From Acidihalobacter prosperus (GTDB lineage Bacteria > Pseudomonadota > Gammaproteobacteria > DSM-5130 > Acidihalobacteraceae): a stretch of 64,000 bases of DNA. Location of the stretch: NCBI RefSeq assembly GCF_000754095.2, contig NZ_JQSG02000001.1, positions 1 to 64,000 on the forward strand, read 5' to 3'. Below, piece after piece: positions 9,514 through 16,949 of this stretch. The notes below the pieces were generated by a model that saw only the letters and a program-made list of their open reading frames with translations, had not been told where the DNA came from and did not search any database. Position 1 is the first letter of the stretch. The number at the start of each line of letters is the position of its first letter. A program made the translations under genes and the position numbers.

Positions 9514-9904
9514 CAGCGGTTTCCACACACATGCCGCGCACCGCCGCATTCAGGGCGGGCAACGGCGACTCGTCATTCCAGCGGTAATAGACCATCTTGC
9601 CCGCGCTGCGCATGCGCAGCCAGCCCTGGCCGCGCAGAATACGCAGTTGCTGTGAAGTCGCCGCTACGCTCAGGCCGAGCAGGTGAGCCAGATCGCAGAC
9701 GCACAACTCCGCCTCGCGTAAAGCGCGCAGGATCATCAAACGCTTGGGATTACCCAGCATTTTGAACAATTCGGCGCTGGCCGCCAGCTGTTCCGCCTCG
9801 GTCGCCAGAGCAGCCTGAACCCGGGTCACGGTGCGCGGATGAAAGCATTCCAGGGCGCAGACGTCCGCTTCGGTTGCAGTAGGGGTAGAGGGTTTATGTT
9901 TCAT
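9500..9904 (-). CDS. ArsR-family metal-responsive repressor
   Basis: A 134-residue ArsR/SmtB winged-helix protein. The alpha-3 motif ELCVCDLAHLLG resembles the Cys site of CadC/ArsR sensors, and the recognition helix is SVAATSQQLRILRGQGW, followed by MVYYRW of the wing. Extra cysteines lie in the N-terminus (VCALEC). The ATG at 9904 is preferred over one 17 codons upstream because a candidate operator lies directly before it. It overlaps and probably controls the permease gene. Confidence 0.87.
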   Translation of the reverse strand: MKHKPSTPTATEADVCALECFHPRTVTRVQAALATEAEQLAASAELFKMLGNPKRLMILRALREAELCVCDLAHLLGLSVAATSQQLRILRGQGWLRMRSAGKMVYYRWNDESPLPALNAAVRGMCVETADEPD

Positions 9905-9907
9905 GTT

Positions 9908-9923
9908 TTCGAATATAATTGAA
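9908..9923 (-). promoter_or_regulatory. Candidate ArsR operator/promoter
   Basis: An A+T-rich imperfect dyad, TTCGAATATAATTGAA, sits three bases before the repressor ATG, with 12 of 16 positions symmetric. Its position and composition fit autoregulation by the ArsR protein. No test beyond symmetry is possible here. Confidence 0.4.
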
Positions 9924-10047
9924 TGAGTCTTGGCACGCAAGCATGAACCGGACACTCAAAGCACCGCACGGCATACAGCCGGCAGCGGCTCGAATGGAAG
10001 GAATCGGGCGCTTGGGGCATCCATGATTGCATGATGGAGTCAACACG

Positions 10048-10530
10048 ATGAAAGCAATCGGCTCCAGGCACTACCTGCCTCTGGACGTATGGCTCATGCC
10101 CCTAGCCTTGTCGCCAGCGGGCTTGGCCGTAGCTGCACCTGCGCCGCGCAATTACTTGAGAGGCGCTCTCGACCCTTATCTGCTCTGCGGATGCATGCGA
10201 ACAACCCGTGGATTGGTATCCCTTGGGGGGGGCGGCGGCGCTGGAAAATGCTCGACGGGAAAACAAACCGATCTGTCTATCCATCGGTTATCTGGCCTGT
10301 TACTGGTGTCATGTGGCCGACCGCGAGTTGTTTTCCGATTCGGCTATCGCCCGCCTGATGAATCGCTGGCTCGTGAATATCTTGGTCAACCGAGAGAAGC
10401 GCCCGGACATCGACCGCGTCTGTCAACTCGCCGCAGTGGTCATGAACGGACAGGGTGGCTGGTCCAGTAACATTTTCCTCGCCTCTAATCTGAAACCGTT
10501 TTCCGCTGCCGTATATTTTCGCCGCATATC
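10048..10530 (+). pseudogene. Broken DUF255 (YyaL-type) thioredoxin-like gene
   Basis: A secreted-type N-terminus with RNYLRGALDPYLL lies in one frame, LRMHANNP in a second, and WYPLGGAAALENARRENKPI, CYWC, REKRPDIDRV and GGWSSNIFLA in a third. Together these reproduce the start of a DUF255 thioredoxin-fold domain with CxxC (CYWC). The homology stops near 10530, about 130 residues in, far short of the 600 or more residues of complete YyaL proteins. It is a frameshifted, truncated remnant between two metal-efflux operons. Confidence 0.72.
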
Positions 10531-10639
10531 AGCGCATTCGGTCAGTCGGATTTCTCCAGGTGCCATGTCGCATCCTTCAACCACGTTCAGATTTACTGAT
10601 AATCCTGAGGTATCTCTTAAGGTTAACCAATCATGGACC

Positions 10640-11656
10640 TCATCCTGCCTCAGGCAGCGGCCATTTGGTGTGACGAATCCCCTGCATGGGAATCCGGTAT
10701 TCGGTCTGGAAATGGTCCACCTGGAGTGTCACATGATCGATATCAAAATGCTCAGCAAGCAGTTCACTCAGGCGTCGACGCACTGCATGGCACTCTCCGG
10801 AGCAAGGCTTATCGCCGGATATGAGGACGTGGGCGGATAGGGCAGTAAAGCCAGATGTTATCTCCCAGACATGCAGGTCATGCACCTCGAAGACACCAGG
10901 ATCTGCAGCCAGTGTGTGACCGATTACATCCGGGTCCACTCCCTTGGGGGCGGCTTCGAGAAAGACGCGCCCCGATTCTCTGAGCAGACTTACCCCCGCA
11001 CGCAGCATCAAGGTCGCCACCACTAAGGCAGCGAGAGCATCGAAACGGTAGAAATGTGTCCAGTAGATCAACGCGCCGGCAATCGCGGTGACAATGAAGG
11101 CGTACAGATCGGTGAGGATGTGCTGAAAGCTGCCTTCGACGTTGAGACTTTCCCGATTGGCCTTGCTCATTGACCACGTTGCCAACAGGTTAACGACAAT
11201 ACCCACCAGGGCGATCCAGGTCACGAGAAGTCCATCGACCGCAGGTGGCCAGATCAGGCGTCGCACCGCCTCAATCAGGAACCAACCAGCCAATGCTACC
11301 AATGTTAGGCCGTTGATCTGGGCACTGAAGATTTCAGAGCGTTTGAAGCCGAAGGTAAATCGCCCTCCTGCAGGCCGCTGTGCCAAACGCATTACAGTCA
11401 GCGACATCGCGATTGCGCCCGCATCGGTGAGCATGTGCCCTGCATCAGATATAAGTGCCAGCGAGGAGGCCATCAGACCCGCGACGACTTCGACTGCCAT
11501 AAAGGCCAGCAGCAACGCTAGAGCGATCGTCAGATAGCGCTTGTCAGCATCCGGACCGATCGAATGGGTATGGTGGTCATGCGCATGCCCATGGTTATGG
11601 CGGTTAGAGTCATGTCCGTTCGCATCGTGTTCATGAGAATGGGTATGGGTATGCAT
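10640..11656 (-). CDS. czcD: Cation diffusion facilitator (CzcD-like Zn/Cd/Co exporter)
   Basis: A 338-residue CDF antiporter. The His-rich N-terminus (HTHTHSHEHD, HNHGHAHDHH) is followed by six predicted helices with the metal-site pairs DAGHMLTD (helix 2) and HILTDL (helix 5), and a cytoplasmic domain ending VTLQVDH. The second pair has T where zinc CDFs usually have G/S. The ATG at 11656 is preferred to a GTG four codons earlier because of the spacing to GGAGAGG. It lies 89 bases after the ArsR gene in the same direction. Confidence 0.92.
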   Translation of the reverse strand: MHTHTHSHEHDANGHDSNRHNHGHAHDHHTHSIGPDADKRYLTIALALLLAFMAVEVVAGLMASSLALISDAGHMLTDAGAIAMSLTVMRLAQRPAGGRFTFGFKRSEIFSAQINGLTLVALAGWFLIEAVRRLIWPPAVDGLLVTWIALVGIVVNLLATWSMSKANRESLNVEGSFQHILTDLYAFIVTAIAGALIYWTHFYRFDALAALVVATLMLRAGVSLLRESGRVFLEAAPKGVDPDVIGHTLAADPGVFEVHDLHVWEITSGFTALSAHVLISGDKPCSGECHAVRRRLSELLAEHFDIDHVTLQVDHFQTEYRIPMQGIRHTKWPLPEAG

Positions 11657-11745
11657 CACGTTCGGCACCTCTCCGAGTAGCTCGCCCAGGGCGAGGCCGC
11701 GTGCTTGGGCACCGCACCTGGCATGAGTTGCGTTGATTTCTATTA

Positions 11746-12057
11746 TTACCGTTCGTCTCCAGTTTCTTCAGCGACGTGGATCGTCATATCGCTAAGTACC
11801 CGACGCACGTGCTCATCGTTGACTGTGTAGAACACCTGTTTGCCACGTCGCTCGGCACGCATGAGGCGCGCCGCCTTCAGCAGACGCAAGTGGTGACTCA
11901 CCAGAGAGGGGGTCAGGCTAAAACGATCGGCCAGATCCTGGACGCAGACCGCTTCCTCAAGGCAAGCACAAATCAGTCGCAGCCGATTGACGTCGCCCAA
12001 CAGGTGGAACATGCCGGCTAATTCTTCGGCTTGCTCAAAAGTCGGTTCCATACTCAT
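11746..12057 (-). CDS. CzrA/SmtB-like zinc-sensing ArsR repressor
   Basis: A 103-residue ArsR-family repressor with recognition helix SLTPSLVSHHLRLLKAARL and wing QVFYTVND. The C-terminal alpha-5 helix shows D, H (+2), H (+13) and E (+16), in DEH...DMTIHVAEE. This matches the D84/H86/H97/H100 zinc site of CzrA with Glu in the last position. The alpha-3 element AVCVQDLAD retains one Cys. It precedes czcD in the same direction and is the probable regulator of that exporter. Confidence 0.9.
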   Translation of the reverse strand: MSMEPTFEQAEELAGMFHLLGDVNRLRLICACLEEAVCVQDLADRFSLTPSLVSHHLRLLKAARLMRAERRGKQVFYTVNDEHVRRVLSDMTIHVAEETGDER

Positions 12058-12089
12058 CGAATAGTTCCACGTCGAATCAAAGTAACGAT

Positions 12090-12103
12090 TGAATAGTTGT
12101 TCA
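12090..12103 (-). promoter_or_regulatory. Candidate CzrA/SmtB-type operator
   Basis: TGAA-N6-TTCA (TGAATAGTTGTTCA) in an A+T-rich stretch 33 bases before the repressor start. SmtB/CzrA operators are built on TGAA/TTCA half-sites, so repression of arsR-czcD from here is plausible. Confidence 0.55.
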
Positions 12104-12278
12104 TATATTAATGATGAAGCTCTATGATATCAACCGCCCCGACGGGAAACCCGACGCCGGGCATCTCTACATGGATGCTGGGGGAGCTGGTCTGGCCCTT
12201 CCGTGTACTGGCTTGTCACAAATCAGAAGGCGCTGCGGACTTACTGGTGAAACGGGAAGTTCGGTTGCGTCTTGGATA

Positions 12279-12368
12279 GTCGCCACACATACACACAATA
12301 TTCCGGTTTAGGCGCCAAGATGCGCCATCTCAACTCCATCTCAAATCAACACGATCTTCCGGATACCC
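12279..12368 (-). repeat. Right outer inverted repeat of the island
   Basis: Complement of 3-92 with two mismatches. The outer 24 bases (12345-12368) are the ISL3-type tip. Read leftwards, it supplies the last eight codons and the stop codon to the interrupted GGDEF/EAL gene. Confidence 0.92.
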
Positions 12369-14587
12369 GTTTTTTCCAGGTCGGCCAGGTAGGCCGTTTC
12401 GGTCACTTCGAGTTTGAGGGCATGGCGCGACTCGGGATGGGCGTCCAGAGCCTCGTCGAGATCCTGCAGGAACTCCGGGGCGAGCAGGTGGCGGGCGCCG
12501 ATGTTGATCGAGATGGTGGTGTCGAAACCGTCGTTGCGCCAGCTCGTCAGCTGGCTGAGCGCCTGTTCGAGCACGTATCGGCCGAGCGAACGAATCAGGC
12601 GCCCATCCGCCTCGACCAGCCCGATGAACTCGTTGGCCGGGCGATAGCCGCCATCGGCCAAGGGCCAGCGGATCAGTGCTTCGAATCCGGTCACGCGACA
12701 GGCGGCGACGTCCATCTTCGGCTGGTAATGCAGGACCAGATGGCAAGCGCGGATGCTTTCCAGGAACTCGCGCTGTACGCGATGCCGGCTGAGCATCTGT
12801 TCTTCGAGCTGCGGGCGAAAGAAGCGGTAGCTACTGCTTTCGTCGAGCTTGGCCTCGTGCAACGCCAGGTCGGCTCGACGCAGCAGCGATTCCGGGTGGC
12901 GGCCGTCGCCGGGACATTGCGCGAGGCCAATATGCGCCTGGATGTTGACGATTTCACCCTCGGGCAGGTTCAGCGGCGCGCCGAGAGCGGTCAGCAGTCG
13001 ACTCAGGGTGGCATGCCAGTGGGGATCGCCGGCGCGCGGGTAGAGGATGAGCCCGAATTCATCGCCACTGAGTCGCGCGACCAGATCGTCGCCTTGGCGG
13101 AAGGCTTCCAGGCGGCGTGCGGCTTCGTCGACCACCCGGTCGCCGCTGTTGTGCCCCAGGCGATCGTTGATGGCCTTCAGTCCCATCAGATCGAGTATGC
13201 CGATCGCGAAGGGCGACGATTGACGGTGTACCAGTGCCTTGGCCCTCAGGTCGGTCAGGCGGCCCATGAACAGGGTTCGGTTGGGCAGATGGGTCATCGG
13301 GTCGTAGAGGGCGTGACGCTGCAGTTCCTGTTCATTGTCGTAGTCCTCGAGTGACAGGCCGATGCGCTCCGCCAGTTCGCCGAAAAGCTTCAGCTTGTCC
13401 TCGGAACAAACCTGTGGTCCGCGCGAAAAGACCGCGACGATCGCTTCGACGCGGTTTTGCAGCATGATGGGGGCCAGGGCCAGCGAATTGATCTCGTGTT
13501 TTTGCAGCAGCAGCCACCAGGCGCCCAGCGAAGGCTCCTTGAAGATGTCGGGCAGACACTGCACTTCGGCCGATAAAAGCAGTCTTTGGAAAATGTTCGA
13601 TTCGGCGCTTGCATCCATGCGAATGCCGGCGATGGCCTGTTCGATGCGGGCACGCTCCTCGACGGGTTCTGGGCCGATCATTTCGCTGCGCAGTCGCAGG
13701 CGTTCCCAGTCGACCCGGGCGATCCAGATGAAATCGGGCCGCAGCGATTGCAGGATGATTTCGCCGGCGCGTCTGAACAGGGCGGACGGCGTCGGGCGTT
13801 CGGCGATGAAGCCGTTGAGCGCGCTGAGCGCGGCGTAGGTGTCGCGCAGGCGTTCGGCTTCGGTGCGTGCCTCGATCAGGCTGGTTTCTCGCCGGTGCAC
13901 CTTGTCGCGCATGCGGTTGAAACTGACGGCCAGTTGGCCGATTTCATCGTGCGAGGCGATGGGCAGCGTGATGGCGTAGTCGCCTTTGCTCAGTCGACGG
14001 GTGGCTTCGACCAGCAGTCGTATGGGCTTGGCGACCCAGCTGTCCTGTATGAGCAGGCCAACGAACAGCATGACCAGCATGAGGCTGACGAGTATGGCCT
14101 CCGCCTGCAGGATGGTTGCCTGCTCGACGCGCGCGAGTTCGTGGTTGTCGACCGAAACCTGGAGATAGCCGATGCGCTTGTCGTCGGTGCCGGCGATCGG
14201 CAGGGTCAGATGAACGCTCTGGCGGTAGGCCAGTGCCTCGCCGACCCGGTGTATGTAATCGTGATGGCTGTCCTCGGTGCTTCGCAGACCGAACAGGGGG
14301 TAGAGCCTGATGCCGTCGGTGTTGCGCAGGGTCAACTCGATCCAGTGCGGGTGGCGCCGGTGAACCTGGCGCAGGGTTTCATCGATCAGGGCCAGATTGC
14401 CGTTTGCCAGCGGAGGTGCAATGGCGGCGGCGACCACCTGCATCTGCTTGAGTGTGTCGGCCTCGATCTGCGCGGTGGCCTTCTCGTCGACATCGGGCAG
14501 CCAGAAGTAATACAGGCCACCGACCGCGAGCAGCAGCGTGGCGCTGATTGCAATCAGGGGCAACTGGAGTTTGAGGCGGATGTTCAC
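12341..14587 (-). pseudogene. GGDEF/EAL signalling protein, EAL domain cut by the island
   Basis: A membrane c-di-GMP protein: an N-terminal helix (about 10-30), a periplasmic sensor part, a second helix (about 165-185), HAMP (DSWVAKPIRLLVEATRRL), a GAF-like domain, then GGDEF with the altered signature SGDEF and an EAL domain with FEALIRW. The EAL sequence stops after LEVTETAYLADLEKT; the last eight residues and the stop come from the island repeat at 12345-12368. The second half of EAL (DDFGTG and the catalytic residues after it) is missing and should lie left of base 1. SGDEF suggests a weak or inactive cyclase. Its GTG start overlaps the PhnD-like gene by four bases. Confidence 0.9.
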
Positions 14588-15459
14588 GGCGCTTCCGCCT
14601 TCGCGTACGCATCAAGGCCGAGCGACTCCAGCGGCTTGTAGCGGGAAAATTCGACCCGTCCCACCTGCCGGATCGGCACGGCGGCGAGCAGGGCCTGTCC
14701 CTCGGCCGAATTTGCCAGATCGAGCAGTGCCTGCGTGACGCGCCGGACGACGGGTTCTGGTACGTGGGGCGATACGGCAATGGGATGGGTCGGGGCGCCC
14801 GGTGTGCGGTAAAGCACGCGCAGCCTTTGCTGAACGGTTTCGGGCTGCAGCTGCAGGGTCGCGAGTACACCGCCTCCGGCCGGCGCCAGCCCGAGGGCCA
14901 CATCAAGATAGACCGAGCTGTGATTGACCACGTACCAGGGGCGCACGGTGATGCCGAACCGGCGATGCAGCTGGGCGCGCACGAGCAGCGTGGCGGCGAA
15001 GGCGTGGGGGGCCGGAAAGGCCACGCGGCGGTCCGCGAGTGCTTCGATCGAATCGATGGGGCCGTTGCGGCGCACGACCACGATGCCATGCATCCGGCGG
15101 CTGATGTCTGCAACCAGCGGGCGATAGCCCTGCAGACGGTGCGCGACGATGAGGTGGTAGGGGTTCATGTAGGCGAAGTCGTAGGCGCCTGCATAAAGGT
15201 GGCGCTCGAACTCGGGGATGTTGCGCGGCACCTCCAGTCGCAGATGCACGCCGGAACGCTGCTCGACGGCGGCCAGCAAGGGCCGCCAGGTACGCTGGAT
15301 GCGTTCGGGCGTGAATTGCGGCACCACGGCAAAGCTGTAGACCGGCGGTGCCGGACCGTCGGGCGGGTGTCCTTCGTCGGCGTGGGCCGGCGTCGTCCAC
15401 AGGCCCGCGAGCGCGGCGAGCAGGAGCCATGGCCGCCAGCGCCGAAATGGCGAGGCCAT
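14584..15459 (-). CDS. PhnD-like periplasmic binding protein
   Basis: A 291-residue secreted protein of the phosphate/phosphonate-binding family (PhnD type). It has a signal peptide (WRPWLLLAALAGLWTTPAHA) and the family segments YDFAYMNPYHLIVAH, VAFPAPHAFAATLL and SVYLDVALGL. No ABC permease or ATPase is adjacent. Instead its stop overlaps the start of the GGDEF/EAL gene (GTGA), so it is likelier a ligand sensor feeding that protein than a transporter part. The ATG at 15459 starts a normal signal peptide; starts up to 27 codons upstream cannot be excluded. Confidence 0.75.
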   Translation of the reverse strand: MASPFRRWRPWLLLAALAGLWTTPAHADEGHPPDGPAPPVYSFAVVPQFTPERIQRTWRPLLAAVEQRSGVHLRLEVPRNIPEFERHLYAGAYDFAYMNPYHLIVAHRLQGYRPLVADISRRMHGIVVVRRNGPIDSIEALADRRVAFPAPHAFAATLLVRAQLHRRFGITVRPWYVVNHSSVYLDVALGLAPAGGGVLATLQLQPETVQQRLRVLYRTPGAPTHPIAVSPHVPEPVVRRVTQALLDLANSAEGQALLAAVPIRQVGRVEFSRYKPLESLGLDAYAKAEAP

Positions 15460-15598
15460 GGGGCTGCGAACGGGGCCCTGCGGATGACGGTTATGACGTC
15501 TTGTTATAGTCATGTGTTGAGCATAGTCGTTGACTCGCAAACCGGCACGCCAGCCCCGAGATTGACAGCCCGTGGGTGCGGTAGTAGCGTGGCCGGCC

Positions 15599-15652
15599 AG
15601 CGCCGATTTGAGTCTTCAGCTTGCGGGCGCTTAATAAATCCGGCTAAAGCGA
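15599..15652 (+). ncRNA. SAM-II-type riboswitch upstream of metZ
   Basis: AGCGCC (15599-15604) pairs perfectly with GGCGCT (15626-15631) as P1. The loop starts GATTTGAG, and the 3' strand reads TAATAAATCCGGCTAAAG. Both match the conserved GAUUU loop and AUAAA...GCUAAA tail of the SAM-II pseudoknot (metA/metZ leaders of alphaproteobacteria). Position 104 bases before a methionine-biosynthesis gene supports it. Not confirmed by a covariance search. Confidence 0.78.
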
Positions 15653-15665
15653 GAGGCCCAGTCGG

Positions 15666-15692
15666 CCCCGCTTCAAGCCCTGCGGGGTTCCT
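15666..15692 (+). terminator. Terminator-like hairpin in the metZ leader
   Basis: CCCCGC (15666-15671) pairs with GCGGGG (15682-15687), followed by TTCCTT. It lies just after the riboswitch and before the metZ ribosome-binding site, so it could be its expression platform. The T-run is weak. Confidence 0.45.
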
Positions 15693-15755
15693 TATGTGGT
15701 TTCGCCATGTGCGGCCCCGTTTTGCGACCAGATCATGCCACAGCGGAGGCGGTTC

Positions 15756-16949
15756 ATGAGCAGCGATTCAAATAAAGAATACGACGGATACGACTTCGAA
15801 ACGCTGGCGGTGCGAGCCGGCCAGGTGCGCACCCACGAGGGCGAGCATTCGGAGGCGATCTTCACCACCTCGAGCTTCGCCTTCGCCAGCGCCGCCGAGG
15901 CGGCCGCCCGCTTCTCCGGCGACGTGCCCGGCAACATCTACTCCCGCTTCACCAACCCGACGGTAAGGACCTTTCAGGACCGTCTCGCGGCGCTGGAGGG
16001 CGGCGAGGCCTGCGTGGCCACATCCTCTGGCATGGCGGCCATCCTGGCGACCTGCATGGGCCTGCTGCAGCAGGGCGACCATGTGGTCAGTTCGCGCAGC
16101 GTGTTCGGCACCACGACGGTGCTTTTCGATCGCTACCTGAGGCGTTTCGGCATCGAGGTCGACTTCGTGCCGCAAACCGACCTGGAGGCCTGGCAGGCCG
16201 CCGTCAGGCCGAACACCCGCATGCTGTTCGTCGAGACGCCTTCGAATCCGCTGACGGAAATCGTGGACATCGCCGCGCTGGCCGACATCGCGCATCGGGG
16301 CGATGCGCTGCTGGTGGTGGATAACTGCTTCTGCACGCCGGCGCTGCAGCGTCCGCTCGCCCTGGGCGCGGATATCGTGGTGCACTCTGCGACCAAGTAT
16401 CTGGACGGGCAGGGCCGGGCGGTCGGCGGTGCCGTCGTCGGCGATGCCGAACGGGTTGGCAAGGAGGTTTTCGGCGTGCTGCGTACCGCCGGACCGACCA
16501 TGAGTCCGTTCAACGCCTGGATCTTCCTCAAGGGGCTGGAAACCTTGGGCCTGCGCATGCAGGCGCACAGCGCGCATGCGCAGAAACTGGCCGAATGGCT
16601 GGAGGCGCAGCCGTCCGTCGCGCGCGTGCATTACCCCGGGCTTGCTTCCCATCCCCAGCATGCGCTGGCCACGCGTCAGCAGCGCGGTTACGGCGGCATC
16701 GTCTCCTTCGAGGTCAAGGGCGGTCAGGCGGCGGCCTGGCGCGTGATCGATGCCACCCGCATGATCTCCATTACCGCGAATCTGGGTGATGCGAAGACCA
16801 CCATCACCCATCCCGCCACGACCACGCATGGCCGCCTGAGCATCGAGCAGCGCGCCGAGACGGGTATCGCCGATGGCCTGCTGCGGGTGGCCGTGGGGCT
16901 GGAATCGGCCGACGACATCATCGCCGATCTGGCGCGCGGCCTTGGCTGA
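15756..16949 (+). CDS. metZ: O-succinylhomoserine sulfhydrylase
   Basis: A 397-residue PLP enzyme of the Cys/Met metabolism family, converting O-succinylhomoserine and sulfide to homocysteine in methionine synthesis. Features: YSRFTNPTV, SGMAAI, FVETPSNP, the PLP lysine in SATKYLDGQGR, and ITANLGDAKTTITHPATTTH. GGAGG lies seven bases before the ATG. The SAM-II-type leader upstream fits feedback control by S-adenosylmethionine. The end overlaps the start of the glycerate kinase gene. Confidence 0.95.
   Translation: MSSDSNKEYDGYDFETLAVRAGQVRTHEGEHSEAIFTTSSFAFASAAEAAARFSGDVPGNIYSRFTNPTVRTFQDRLAALEGGEACVATSSGMAAILATCMGLLQQGDHVVSSRSVFGTTTVLFDRYLRRFGIEVDFVPQTDLEAWQAAVRPNTRMLFVETPSNPLTEIVDIAALADIAHRGDALLVVDNCFCTPALQRPLALGADIVVHSATKYLDGQGRAVGGAVVGDAERVGKEVFGVLRTAGPTMSPFNAWIFLKGLETLGLRMQAHSAHAQKLAEWLEAQPSVARVHYPGLASHPQHALATRQQRGYGGIVSFEVKGGQAAAWRVIDATRMISITANLGDAKTTITHPATTTHGRLSIEQRAETGIADGLLRVAVGLESADDIIADLARGLG

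Larger units (their letters stand above)
3..12368. mobile_element. Metal-resistance island bounded by ISL3-type inverted ends
   Basis: The 90 bases at 3-92 recur as the reverse complement at 12279-12368 with two mismatches. The outer 24 bases of each (beginning GGGTATCCGGAAGATCGTGT) match the end that flanks the ISL3-family transposase at 6490-6513. Between them lie two metal-resistance blocks, a decayed IS and two pseudogenes. The right end cuts a GGDEF/EAL gene inside its EAL domain. The 8 bases following the right end are GTTTTTTC; the only two bases visible before the left end are TC, as expected for the end of an 8-bp target duplication, the size ISL3 elements make. That the whole unit moved together is inference. 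Confidence 0.8.
6490..12368. mobile_element. Inner ISL3-family transporter insertion sequence
   Basis: The inverted tips at 6490-6513 and 12345-12368 enclose an intact ISL3 transposase and metal-transport cargo (Cu/Zn permease, CDF transporter, two ArsR regulators, two pseudogenes). ISL3 elements that carry transporters, such as ISPpu12 with a czcD gene, are known. The 8 bases before 6490 (TGAAAAAT) do not match the 8 after 12368 (GTTTTTTC), so this unit did not insert alone at the present site. Confidence 0.75.

Noticed and set aside
12160-12275. Possible group II intron remnant (GGTGAAACGGGAAGTTCGG)
   Set aside because: A domain V fold could not be drawn and no intron protein is present.
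12111-12311. 66-codon frame to the right of the czrA-like gene
   Set aside because: No ribosome-binding site or recognisable family; its end runs into the terminal repeat, so it is probably chance.
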